The translations under genes and the position numbers were made by a program. The notes under the pieces are model-generated. The model was not told the DNA's origin, searched no databases, and saw nothing but the letters and a program-made list of their open reading frames with translations. Shown piece after piece: positions 34,765-44,373 of a stretch of 64,000 nucleotides of DNA (the stretch's first letter is position 1; the number at the start of each line of letters is the position of its first letter). The stretch covers positions 21,710 to 85,709 of the forward strand of contig NZ_LHVO01000037.1 of NCBI RefSeq assembly GCF_001269925.1. The letters run 5' to 3'. Source of the DNA: Pseudomonas sp. MIACH. GTDB lineage: Bacteria > Pseudomonadota > Gammaproteobacteria > Pseudomonadales > Pseudomonadaceae.

Positions 34765-37700
34765 ATTCGCTGATGCCGGACACTTTATCCGCCCCCCTGC
34801 TGCTCCCCCATCGCAGCAACACCCAGGCCATGGCGGTGGCCCAACAGTTTGCCGGGCGCCCTACGTTGCGCCAGGTGCTCGAACGCCAATTGCATGAACG
34901 CCTGCTGGAACAATTCCCGTCGCTGGTGCTGGACATCTCCACCGTCAAGCTGGCGATCCCCAACCAGCGGCGCGGCTGGGACCTGCGGCGGCTGACCGAT
35001 GTGGTCCTCGACTACCTGGGCAACGGCACGCCGTTGAACCTCACCGAGGCGATCGACGAGCGCCGCTGCTTCCTCTCCCAGCGCCCACCGGCGCGCTTGA
35101 CCTATGACACCGACGGTCCTCGCGAACCGGACATGGCGATTATCGAACAGTTGATTACGGACCTGCCCGCTACCCTGCCCGTCGGCTTTCAAGACGCCCT
35201 GAACACGTATTGGAACGGCGCCGGCGACACCGGTGCCAGCCGCTGGCAATGGCTCGGCGACCTGCTGGCCGACAACCTCAACAGCAGCGCCAGCCTGCTG
35301 CCGGCTGGACCCGCCCAGGACATGCTGTACGCCGTGAGCCGGCAACCGGATCGTCGCGAACGCCAGACCGTGCGCGCCTACTGCCTGGAAGGTTGTGTGA
35401 TCCACCAGGGCCGCACCACACGCCTGCTGAGCACCGACCTGCTGTTGGTGCAAGCCAACCAGGTGCTGCTGTGCCAGGCCTCGGGCAATGTGGAAGGCTT
35501 TGCCTCACTGGACGCGTTCAATCAGGCCTGGGGCCAACGCCTGGCTGGCGGGTTGCTGGCCGACAAGATCCTGGTCAAGCACTACGAGCCTGACGGCAAC
35601 GTGTTCGACATCCAGGCCGCTCTGCTGCTTAACCAGCAACTGGACGACCTCGACGCCATCCATCTGCCTGCCGCTGACGGTGTACGCGCCCTGGAGCAAC
35701 GTTTCGCCGACGCCACCGACCCGGTACCGATGTTCGTCGACGCGCCGGCCCCCGACCCGACGCACCAGGAACGCATTCGCACAGCGCTGCCTGACTGGCT
35801 GCAAACGGCCAGCGCCGACCAGCGCTTTGCCTATCGCCAGGCGCTGGTGGACCAGGCGCGGGTGCAGCGACAAACCGGCGGCGCGTCGTTTGCAGACGGC
35901 ATCGAGAGCCTGCAGGACTTCACCCTGCGCAGCTTGCGCGAACAGATGCGCCGCGATCATCCCGAGTCCAGCGTGGAACCCGGCAATCTGCAACTGACCT
36001 TTCATGTGCCAGTGGGCGATCTGCACGGCGGCTACCTGGCGCCGGTGAGCATGAGCCTCAGCGAATTGGCGATCAATAACCTCGCCGCCGCGCCACAGGG
36101 GCGCCTGACCCTGCACGACACCTCGGGCGCAGCCCTGCCCGCCTGGCTCAACGAAGACTATGTGCTAGGGGAGAAAGGCCTGTTAAGTAGCACACCGGGG
36201 CTGATTCGCCAGGTGGACATTGGCCGCCACTACCCGCAAACGATCCGCGAACTGCTGCTGGGCGACAGCCCCGAGATACGCGAACGCGAAACGCTGTTTG
36301 GCGAGCAACTGGAGGTGCAACTGCCACGCCAGGCCCTGGAACACACGATGCGCCGGGAACACGGTTTCACCTTCGAGGGGTATCGCTACGTCAAGGCCGT
36401 GCTGCAGCGCAGCGCACCCGGGCGGGTGGTGGATGGCCAGGACATCGTCATCCGTCCGCTGGCCTTCGCCCGGGCTCCCGGTGCGCTGCCGGACATCGTC
36501 GCCCATATGTTTATCATTGAGCCCCGTGCCTCGGGCAGCGGCCCGCACCTGCTCTATCGGCCGTTGTACCAGGACGCGTTGCGGCAGTTCGCCAGCCGCC
36601 AGGCGCTGTTCGACGCCATTGCCGAGCCAGGCGCCCTGCAGGACAGTGTGCTGGCCTGGCTGACGGACAAGGCGCGGCCGATCTACAGCCATGGTGGCTT
36701 TCATAGCCCGCATATCCTGCGCTTCGGCCAGGGCGACGACACCGTACAGTGGCCCGCACCGCCGCCCGCGCAGTTGGCGCAGGACCCCAATGGCGGCGAA
36801 GTGCCGGGCTCCCTCGCACAATCACTGGCGTCCGGCAACCTGACGCAATACCTGTACGGCAGCAATGCCCGGGCCCTGGTGGACCTGGCCGACCGCGACT
36901 CGGTATCGAATGCCGAAAGCCGCTGGGCGGTGCTGCTGGAAGGCGGCTGGTTGCTGTTCAACGCGCTGTTGATGCCGCTGTTGCGCGGCCCGGCGATGGC
37001 CGCGGGCTGGATCCTGCAACTGGCCGTCAGCCTCAAGCACGACATCACCGGCCTGCAAAATGATGACGCGGCCGCCCGTGAACTGGCCTGGGTCGATGTG
37101 CTGTTGAATATCGGCTTATTGGTGTTGCACGTGGCCTCTCCTACCGAGATCGCCCCGCGCATCCCCGCCGTGAGGATACGCACTGAACCCTCGCTGCCGA
37201 CGTTGATAGAGCAAGGCCCGGTGGGCCTGCCGTCGGAGCCGGTGGCCGGGGACAACACGCAGGTGGACTTCGTACATTCCAACGCCCGCGATGCCTCACG
37301 CCGACGCCTGCTGGATGCCCTGCGCGAACTCCACGTGGCCTGGCCGGTGCCCGCGCCTTCGCCGGTGCAAGTTGGCCCGCACCGTGGTTTGTATGCGATC
37401 GGCCAGCGCTGGCATGCCTCCGTGGCCGGCTTGCTGTTCCAAGTGAAGATCGATGCAGAAACGGATGCCTTGTTTATCGTGCATCCGCAAAAACCTCTGC
37501 ATCCAGGCTTTGAGCTCAAGACTGATGGCCAGGGCCACTGGTCACTGGAGCTGGGTTTGAAACTGCGCGGTGGCGGGCCCAAGAACCGGCTCAAGGCCAA
37601 ACTGGCACAGATTGAACAACAACGCGCCCAGGCACGGGAGAACGCCCACCGCATTGAAGGCCTGATCGCGGCGGTCAGCGGCGAGCAACTGAGCTTTATC

Positions 37701-39554
37701 GACGGAATATTCCCCGCCAAGACCCTGCTTGAAACCCTCGACCAGCAACTGCTGCTCACCCACACAGCGCTGCGGGCGTCGCCGGACAACCCAGTGCTTA
37801 TGCAGGCGCACGCCGCCACCGCGCGCTCCAGGGCCCAGGCCAAGGTGAGTTTCCAGGTGCTGCTGGAGCGCTTCGAACGCACCGCCGGCCCCCAACAGCA
37901 ACAGCGCCGCGACCTGCTGGAGGCCTACCGGCAAATCAAGGTGGCAGACGGCAAGTTCGACTATGAAGCCAATGCGCTGGAGCAATACACAAGCATGCTG
38001 GCCAGTGACGAGTTACGCATTGCCTTCCGGGATGCCTTGCACCGAAGCACTTTCGTCTCTGACCAGGGTGAATCCCTCAGCGAGCTGGCCGGCAGGCCGG
38101 GCGACGCCCAGGCCATACGGTATGTCTATGACCTGGTGCAAACCAACTTTGCCGCCAGTGAGCGGCATTTAGAGGCGGTGATCGACATCGAAAACCTCCT
38201 CGAAACACTCGCCGGCGACCTCAAGAGCGGGCCGGCAGAGCGTTTGAAGTACCTCGGCGCAGAGCCCCACCGGCGCTTCTACAACAGCGTGAGCGGGACG
38301 CTGGAAAGCCTGGATCTGCTGTCACTGTTGAGCATCGACCTGGCATTCGAACCGACCACCGCAGAAGAGCTGCATTTCTTCCAGAACCAACGACTGCTGC
38401 ACACCATCGAGTCCTCAAGGGTGGACACCCACCTTGAACTACTGAGCACCGAGGGCTTCACCGCCGCCGAACGCAAGGCGGTGCTGCTCAATCTGATTGA
38501 CCATTACAGCCGGCGCCTGCAGATCTACCGCGCGCTGACGGACATCAATTCCCCGTTGGTCATGCCACGTTACATGCCGCTGCTGATCGAACGCCTCGAG
38601 ACCGTACGCAGCGCGGCCGAGGCTGACTTGGCCGAGGTGCTGCGCGAGGATGAGTTCCTGCCGCCGCAAACCGGTGCACTCAAGCGCCTGAAAATCGCCG
38701 CGCCGGGCAAGCGGGTGTTCAAGTCCCGGGACAAGGGTGCACTGGTCGGCGAGCTGCAAGCGCCTGACGCAGACACGCCCTTCACCACCATCATCACTCG
38801 CAACCCGATCACTCAGCAGCCCAGTGGCCGCTTCATCGAACACCCAGGAGAAGGGTGGGTCGAGATCGTTGAGGCCAAGCCCAGCCACCCGGTAGCCCCC
38901 GCCCCGGCCCGTTCCCTGGCCAGCTTACGCACCCAGGCCCAGCAGTTACTAGACGACGTCGGCTCGATCGAGAGTTCCATCAAGTTCCAGAAAAGCAAAC
39001 TCAAGGACCCACTGCGCCGCGACGACCTCAACCCCCACGACTGGGACGACATGCTCCAGTATCAGGCCCAGCGCATCGAGTCGATTGCCGATGAGATCCA
39101 CCGACAGCACCAAGAGCCACAGACGGTGGAGCGCCTGCGCCAACGTGCCGGCGAGCTGCGCAACCAAGGTCGGCAACACTGTATCGAAGGGCTCAAGGCA
39201 CAGCGGCCCCGCCAGGAAAATATCGACTACCTGCGCACCCACGCCGCCGTGGATATCGGCCTGGTCCACGGCCCGCAACGCACCGCCGCCGGCGACTATG
39301 TGAGCGAGTTTGCGGTGCGCGAGAAAAACGCGCTCACGGTGCTGTGGTACGCACATTTTCACTACGCGCGTGTCGGCGCACCGGCGGCTGAGTACACCAA
39401 GGCTCACCTCAAACGCCCCGAACACCGCTTTATCACCCTCAAGGATTTACTCGCCCAGGCCGGGCCCGACAGCCGCACCATCGCGCGCAACCTGTACAAC
39501 CCGATCACCGCGCCGCTGGACCAGCGCCTGTTCCTGAGCCTGCAGCCCGCCTAG
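34761..39554 (+). CDS. Giant DUF6543-like / 'dermonecrotic toxin domain' protein, copy 1
   Basis: A 1,597-aa protein with no signal peptide. The N-terminal half (about 1-700) shows SRWQWLGDLLADNLN, AYCLEGCVIHQGRTTRLLS, VKHYEPDGNVFDIQAALLLN, HLLYRPLYQDALRQFASRQALFDAIAEPGALQDSVLAWL and ESRWAVLLEGGWLLFNALL. A hydrophobic stretch near 730-760 (LLMPLLRGPAMAAGWILQLAVSL) could enter a membrane. The second half is charged, helical and coiled-coil-like, ending in SEFAVREKNALTVLWYAHFHY and YTKAHLKRPEH. This matches the large Pseudomonas proteins annotated as DUF6543 or dermonecrotic-toxin-domain, whose function is not established. ATG 34773 is an alternative start with a weak GGA site. It is followed 40 bp later by a paralogue. 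Confidence 0.7.
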   Translation: MDSLMPDTLSAPLLLPHRSNTQAMAVAQQFAGRPTLRQVLERQLHERLLEQFPSLVLDISTVKLAIPNQRRGWDLRRLTDVVLDYLGNGTPLNLTEAIDERRCFLSQRPPARLTYDTDGPREPDMAIIEQLITDLPATLPVGFQDALNTYWNGAGDTGASRWQWLGDLLADNLNSSASLLPAGPAQDMLYAVSRQPDRRERQTVRAYCLEGCVIHQGRTTRLLSTDLLLVQANQVLLCQASGNVEGFASLDAFNQAWGQRLAGGLLADKILVKHYEPDGNVFDIQAALLLNQQLDDLDAIHLPAADGVRALEQRFADATDPVPMFVDAPAPDPTHQERIRTALPDWLQTASADQRFAYRQALVDQARVQRQTGGASFADGIESLQDFTLRSLREQMRRDHPESSVEPGNLQLTFHVPVGDLHGGYLAPVSMSLSELAINNLAAAPQGRLTLHDTSGAALPAWLNEDYVLGEKGLLSSTPGLIRQVDIGRHYPQTIRELLLGDSPEIRERETLFGEQLEVQLPRQALEHTMRREHGFTFEGYRYVKAVLQRSAPGRVVDGQDIVIRPLAFARAPGALPDIVAHMFIIEPRASGSGPHLLYRPLYQDALRQFASRQALFDAIAEPGALQDSVLAWLTDKARPIYSHGGFHSPHILRFGQGDDTVQWPAPPPAQLAQDPNGGEVPGSLAQSLASGNLTQYLYGSNARALVDLADRDSVSNAESRWAVLLEGGWLLFNALLMPLLRGPAMAAGWILQLAVSLKHDITGLQNDDAAARELAWVDVLLNIGLLVLHVASPTEIAPRIPAVRIRTEPSLPTLIEQGPVGLPSEPVAGDNTQVDFVHSNARDASRRRLLDALRELHVAWPVPAPSPVQVGPHRGLYAIGQRWHASVAGLLFQVKIDAETDALFIVHPQKPLHPGFELKTDGQGHWSLELGLKLRGGGPKNRLKAKLAQIEQQRAQARENAHRIEGLIAAVSGEQLSFIDGIFPAKTLLETLDQQLLLTHTALRASPDNPVLMQAHAATARSRAQAKVSFQVLLERFERTAGPQQQQRRDLLEAYRQIKVADGKFDYEANALEQYTSMLASDELRIAFRDALHRSTFVSDQGESLSELAGRPGDAQAIRYVYDLVQTNFAASERHLEAVIDIENLLETLAGDLKSGPAERLKYLGAEPHRRFYNSVSGTLESLDLLSLLSIDLAFEPTTAEELHFFQNQRLLHTIESSRVDTHLELLSTEGFTAAERKAVLLNLIDHYSRRLQIYRALTDINSPLVMPRYMPLLIERLETVRSAAEADLAEVLREDEFLPPQTGALKRLKIAAPGKRVFKSRDKGALVGELQAPDADTPFTTIITRNPITQQPSGRFIEHPGEGWVEIVEAKPSHPVAPAPARSLASLRTQAQQLLDDVGSIESSIKFQKSKLKDPLRRDDLNPHDWDDMLQYQAQRIESIADEIHRQHQEPQTVERLRQRAGELRNQGRQHCIEGLKAQRPRQENIDYLRTHAAVDIGLVHGPQRTAAGDYVSEFAVREKNALTVLWYAHFHYARVGAPAAEYTKAHLKRPEHRFITLKDLLAQAGPDSRTIARNLYNPITAPLDQRLFLSLQPA

Positions 39555-39594
39555 AACCTGCCATGAATGGCACTGAATTGCCAAAAGGATGTTT

Positions 39595-42500
39595 ATGCAA
39601 TCCCATGACTCTATTGCGCACGCCGTCAGCGCGCGCTTTGCTGATCGCCCCCTGCTGGAAAGCGTGATTCGCCAGCAACTCGCCACCGCCATCAGCGCCA
39701 GCTACCCCAGCCTGACGTTGGACCTGAGCCGCACGCGTCTGGCGAGGCCGCAACGCCGCAGTTGGTTGCTGCAACCGTTTATGCCGGTGGTCCACGACGC
39801 CCTGGCCAGCGGCACGCCGCTGGACTTCAGCGATGTCGGCAACCTGGCCTGGTACCTCTCCGACGAGCCACCCAAGCGCTTGAAACTCCCGGGCTTGACC
39901 CAGGAAAAACTCGATATGCAGGTCATCGCCAAGCTGGTGGGCGAAATCCCCCAGACCTTGCCCATCGCACTGCAAAACGCCCTGGCCGCCTATTGGGATG
40001 CTGGCCACTGGCGCTGGCTGGCCGATGTATTGAAGGACACCTTGCGCGCCGCCGCCCTGAGCCAGGCCGACCTGGATCAAACGGCCCGCGAGACCCTCGA
40101 CCAGTTATTGACCACTCCTGAGCGCGAGCCCCGCCTCGCTCGCCATCGCGAAGGTGCGGTGTTCGCCTACGGGCTCGAGGCCACCCTCAAGCGCGAGGCG
40201 CACAGTGTCAGCCTGCTGGGTCCGCAACTGGTGCTGGCCCGCGCGCTCAACGGCAAGGTGTCGGTGTTGCTGTGCAGCCCGCAGACGGGTATCGAGGTAT
40301 TCGCCAACATGGATGCACTGATCCAGACCGTGGGCCAACGCCTGGGCCATCAGTACCAGGTCGACGATATCGTGCTGCAACGCTATGAACCCGACGGCGA
40401 TCTTTTCGAGCACCAGGCCTCGTTGATCCTCAACCGCCAGCTCGAAGACCTCGGCAACCTGAGCCTGCCAACCGGCCAGCCCTTCAGGGTGTGGCAGGCG
40501 TTGTATAACGAGATCACCGACCCTGGGCGGTTTTTCCGTGACGCCCCGGCCACCCCGATCCTGGCGACCTTGCGCACCCATTTGCCGGCCTGGCTGCAAG
40601 GTGCCAGTGCCGACGACCAGGCCGCTTATCGCCGCTACACCCTGGCGCTGGCCGCAGCGAAACAGCGTGCTGCGGGCCGCACCGTGTTCAGCGGTATCGA
40701 CGACCTCCACACCTACACCGTCAACGCGCTGTTGCAAGCCCTGCAAGGGGATGCAGTGACGTTTGAAAAGCTCGTGCCGACTGCGCCTTCCGTTGCGGCC
40801 CTGCATCCCGACGACCTGCTGCTGACCTTTTCCGTGACAGCCGGCTACCCAGGAACCGTCGGGATCACTCGCAACGAACGCATGAGCCTGACCCAACTCG
40901 CCATCGACAATCTGTCCAGCCGCCCCAGCGGCAGCGTAACCCTCGCCCACCGGCATGGCCTGCCGTTGCCGGCATGGCTGACCACAGAGTACCTGATGGG
41001 TGCCGGCGGCCTGGTGGAGCGGGTGGACATTGGTCAGCAGTACCCACGCCTGCTGGAAGCCCAACTGCTGGGCGACAATCGCGAGGCGCGCGAGCGTGAA
41101 GTGCTGTTCGCCGCACAGCAGGCCGTGCAATTGCCGTTGCTGGCCCTGGAACTGAGCCTGAAACAGCAAGGCGGTCTGAGCCCTCAGGGCGCGCGCCTGG
41201 TCGCGGCGGTGATGGAGCGTGATATCGCCGACCAACAGGTCGACCGGCAGCCGGTGGTGATCCGCCACCTCGCCCTGCTGCAGATGCCTGGCGCCCAACC
41301 GGACGTGGCCAGCGCCATGTACCTGATCGAAGCCCAAGACCCCCGCATCGGTCCCCATGTGCTGTACCGACCGTTGTATGCCGAAGCCCTTCAGGAATTT
41401 GCCAGCCGCGGCGCGTTGTTCGAGGCCATCGCCGAACCGGGGCCGCTGCAGAACAGCGTCTTGACCTGGCTGAGCGACCCGGCCCGGCCGATTTACGCCA
41501 ACGGCGGGTTCCGTGAGCCCCACTATGTGCGTTTCGGCCAGGGCGATGAGTTTGCGCCCCTGGGCAAACCAACGCCGGCGACGCTGTCCGCCGATGGCAT
41601 CAACGACGAACTGCATCAATGCCTGGTGACCGGGCGACTGATGGCGTACTTGTTCAGTGACCATGCGCGAGCCTTGGTGGAGCAAGCCAACCGTGAGTCG
41701 GTGTCCAACAGCGAGAGCCGCTGGCAAGTGTTGCGCGAAGGCAGCAGCCTGTTGTTCGGTAACCTGCTGCTGCCCCTGCTGCGCGGCCCGGCCATGCTCA
41801 CCGGCTGGCTGTTGGGGTTGATGGCCAGCCTGGGCCAGGATATTCCGGCGCTGGCCGCCGAAGACCCGCATGCCCGGGAGCTGGCGACCGTCGACCTGCT
41901 GCTCAACCTCGGACTGCTGTTACTGGAGGCCGTGCCGGTGGTGATCCCAACGCCCGCGCCGCTGGCAACGGGGCTCAAGCAGCAGGCGATGCCCTCGGCT
42001 TTGCGCCCGTGGATCGCCGAGCAATGGCCGCAACCGCCCGCGCCGAGCATTCGTGAAGGTGCAGTCCTGCTGCCCGAAGCACTGGCGCAGAAAGACAACA
42101 CCGTGCTGGATTTCAGCTTTGCCCAGGCACGCCAGCGTCTGACCCCGACCCAACGCACCCGTCTCGCCACCTTCAAGGCCCCGCGCCCGGCACTCCTGCC
42201 CCAGCCGGTATTGAACGGACCGCGACGCGGCCTCTACCTCATCGAGAACACATGGCACGCGCTGGCAAACGGCGAGTGGCTGCAGGTCTCGCTGGAGCCT
42301 GAGGGCGACATCCGAGTGGTGATGCCGAGCGATGCACGTGTGAATGGCCCTTACCTGCGCAGCGATGCCCAAGGCATGTGGTCGGTGGACACGCGCCTGC
42401 ACCTGCGCGGGGGCTTGCCACCCAAGCGGATTGCTGCCGAACGTCAACGGCGGGCGCAGCGCATCCGCGAGCTGCAGGACAGTTATGAACGGTTCATCCA

Positions 42501-44244
42501 GGGCCAGGTGGCGCGGCAAACCCGCATCGAAGTGATCCTCGGGGTCATGACCCGCGCTGCTGACGACCCGCGTTTCAGCGAGGCGCAACTGGCTGACAGC
42601 CGCCGGCGCTTCGACACCGCCCTGCAAGAGCAGACCGAGGAATACCAACAGCAACTGGACAACCTGAAAGAACGCAACGAGTTGGACATCGCCCTGCCGC
42701 CGCAGTCCGTCGCGAGCCTGTTGGAAAATATGGTCAACAACGCGCGCAAGCATGTGGTGGTGGCCGAGAAAGACCGGGGCGCGCTGTACCGAACCCACGC
42801 TCATTTCACGTCCAAAGCCCCACGCCTGGCCGAAGCCATTCTTGGCGACTTCCCCGCTTACCAGCAGTTTATCCGCAGCATGATTGCTATCAATGAACGC
42901 TCGATCCGTTGGCTTGAGGTGCGTGATCGCTACCTGGACCAACTGTTCAAACTGGGAACCGCCGGCAGCGACCATTACCGCCGCCTGACCTGGGAACGCC
43001 CGCAGGAAATCAGCGCCCTGGCGGTCAAGGACCTGCTGATGCGCAACTATGAGCTGATGACCCACAAGCACCCGGGTCACGCCTTGGTGAGCGTGATGAT
43101 CGATATCCTTGAGCCGCTGCAGGAGCACTTGCGCACCCACAGTGACCTGAACGAGCTGGAGCTGACGGCCGAGGAACGCATCAGCGTGTTGGAAAGCCTG
43201 GTGGAGCACTACGGCCGGGGCCTGGACGCTCTGGAGGGGGTTGGCATCGTGAATGCCGATGAGCTGGACGGCGAGTATTTCGCCAAGCTGGTCAAGCTGG
43301 TGGATGGGTTGTACCAGCAAGCGGCCCAGCAGTTGGCCAGTGAAATCAAGCCCGTCGCCCAAACCGCCCAGCGCCCAAGCCGGCGCCCTCCGGTGGTCGC
43401 CGGAAAACCGCCGAAAAAGGTCATTCGCACGGCGAAAAAGGGCACCTTTATCGGCGAGGTCAAACCCGTAGGCACACTGGAAACCGTCGAGCTTCGTTCA
43501 GAGGTCACCGGCGAGGTGTTAAGCACGTATTCACAACGAGGCGAGCAATGGATCGAGTTCAAAGACGCGACCCCACCGCTTTCGCCCTTGACGCCGCGCA
43601 GTTTGAGCCTGGTCAAGGGTGAGGCGCGCAAGCTGCTGGGCATGCTGGAGAAACACCTGCTGCGCGGCGAGCAGTACAAGAAAGTGTCCCGGCACCCGCA
43701 GGAAGTCCAGGAGGTGCTGCAGTCTGAATCGGTGCGCTACGACAAGCTGGCCACCGAACTGCACCTGGCAATCCAGGCCCAACCCGCCGAAGCCCGCACG
43801 CCGGCTGACCTGGCCCTGGAAAATGACATGCGCCAGGCGGCAGTGCGCCTGAGTGAACGCGGCCAGGCGCTGCGCATTCAACTAAGCCTGGAACTGCCAC
43901 CGACCCACGGCAACCTGGAATACCTGATCGAGCAGAAGCGCGCAAACATGGCGTTGCTCGGAGAGCGCATTCAACTGAGCGGCGAGCGCCGGGATTTTGT
44001 CCAGGAGTATGCGGTCAACGACTCGGGTGGCTATCCATTGTGGTACGCCCACTTCCACTACCCGGCCGCCGATACGCCCAAGGAAAACTACACCGCTGCC
44101 CACCTGAAAACCCTTGAGCAACGCCGGGTCAGTTACTACTCGCAACTGGCCCGTGCACAAAGCCCGCAGGCGGTGGTAGATGTGCATCGCGGCTTGCTCG
44201 GCAAGGCGCTGGCCGAGCGCTGGTTCCTGCCGCTGGCCCGCTGA
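39595..44244 (+). CDS. Giant DUF6543-like / 'dermonecrotic toxin domain' protein, copy 2
   Basis: A 1,549-aa paralogue of the preceding gene, colinear along its length. Matching segments include HWRWLADVLKDTLRAA, LQRYEPDGDLFEHQASLILN, HVLYRPLYAEALQEFASRGALFEAIAEPGPLQNSVLTWL, ESRWQVLREGSSLLFGNLL, the hydrophobic LLLPLLRGPAMLTGWLLGLMASL (about 715-750) and the C-terminal QEYAVNDSGGYPLWYAHFHY with YTAAHLKTLEQ. The start is ATG 39595, with AAAAGGA six bases ahead, rather than the ATG at 39589 that abuts that site. No signal peptide, so any export would use another route. It forms an operon with copy 1 and is followed by a REPIN. Identity between copies is moderate, implying an old duplication. 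Confidence 0.72.
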   Translation: MQSHDSIAHAVSARFADRPLLESVIRQQLATAISASYPSLTLDLSRTRLARPQRRSWLLQPFMPVVHDALASGTPLDFSDVGNLAWYLSDEPPKRLKLPGLTQEKLDMQVIAKLVGEIPQTLPIALQNALAAYWDAGHWRWLADVLKDTLRAAALSQADLDQTARETLDQLLTTPEREPRLARHREGAVFAYGLEATLKREAHSVSLLGPQLVLARALNGKVSVLLCSPQTGIEVFANMDALIQTVGQRLGHQYQVDDIVLQRYEPDGDLFEHQASLILNRQLEDLGNLSLPTGQPFRVWQALYNEITDPGRFFRDAPATPILATLRTHLPAWLQGASADDQAAYRRYTLALAAAKQRAAGRTVFSGIDDLHTYTVNALLQALQGDAVTFEKLVPTAPSVAALHPDDLLLTFSVTAGYPGTVGITRNERMSLTQLAIDNLSSRPSGSVTLAHRHGLPLPAWLTTEYLMGAGGLVERVDIGQQYPRLLEAQLLGDNREAREREVLFAAQQAVQLPLLALELSLKQQGGLSPQGARLVAAVMERDIADQQVDRQPVVIRHLALLQMPGAQPDVASAMYLIEAQDPRIGPHVLYRPLYAEALQEFASRGALFEAIAEPGPLQNSVLTWLSDPARPIYANGGFREPHYVRFGQGDEFAPLGKPTPATLSADGINDELHQCLVTGRLMAYLFSDHARALVEQANRESVSNSESRWQVLREGSSLLFGNLLLPLLRGPAMLTGWLLGLMASLGQDIPALAAEDPHARELATVDLLLNLGLLLLEAVPVVIPTPAPLATGLKQQAMPSALRPWIAEQWPQPPAPSIREGAVLLPEALAQKDNTVLDFSFAQARQRLTPTQRTRLATFKAPRPALLPQPVLNGPRRGLYLIENTWHALANGEWLQVSLEPEGDIRVVMPSDARVNGPYLRSDAQGMWSVDTRLHLRGGLPPKRIAAERQRRAQRIRELQDSYERFIQGQVARQTRIEVILGVMTRAADDPRFSEAQLADSRRRFDTALQEQTEEYQQQLDNLKERNELDIALPPQSVASLLENMVNNARKHVVVAEKDRGALYRTHAHFTSKAPRLAEAILGDFPAYQQFIRSMIAINERSIRWLEVRDRYLDQLFKLGTAGSDHYRRLTWERPQEISALAVKDLLMRNYELMTHKHPGHALVSVMIDILEPLQEHLRTHSDLNELELTAEERISVLESLVEHYGRGLDALEGVGIVNADELDGEYFAKLVKLVDGLYQQAAQQLASEIKPVAQTAQRPSRRPPVVAGKPPKKVIRTAKKGTFIGEVKPVGTLETVELRSEVTGEVLSTYSQRGEQWIEFKDATPPLSPLTPRSLSLVKGEARKLLGMLEKHLLRGEQYKKVSRHPQEVQEVLQSESVRYDKLATELHLAIQAQPAEARTPADLALENDMRQAAVRLSERGQALRIQLSLELPPTHGNLEYLIEQKRANMALLGERIQLSGERRDFVQEYAVNDSGGYPLWYAHFHYPAADTPKENYTAAHLKTLEQRRVSYYSQLARAQSPQAVVDVHRGLLGKALAERWFLPLAR

Positions 44245-44263
44245 AAAACGAGTCAAGGCTTTT

Positions 44264-44362
44264 TGTAGGAGCGAGCTTGCTCGCGAAGCACTCAGGGCCA
44301 CCGCGTTTATGGAGCATGAACGCGTTGCCTGGGCGTTTTTCGCGAGCGAGCTCGCTCCTACA
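44264..44362. repeat. REPIN: paired inverted REP sequences
   Basis: tgtaggagcgagcttgctcg plus cgaa (44264-44287) faces its reverse complement ttcgcgagcgagctcgctcc plus taca (44339-44362), with one mismatch. It lies between convergent giant gene copy 2 and the RND permease gene and matches the 9711-9814 element. Confidence 0.9.
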
Positions 44363-44373
44363 TGACTGGCGCT

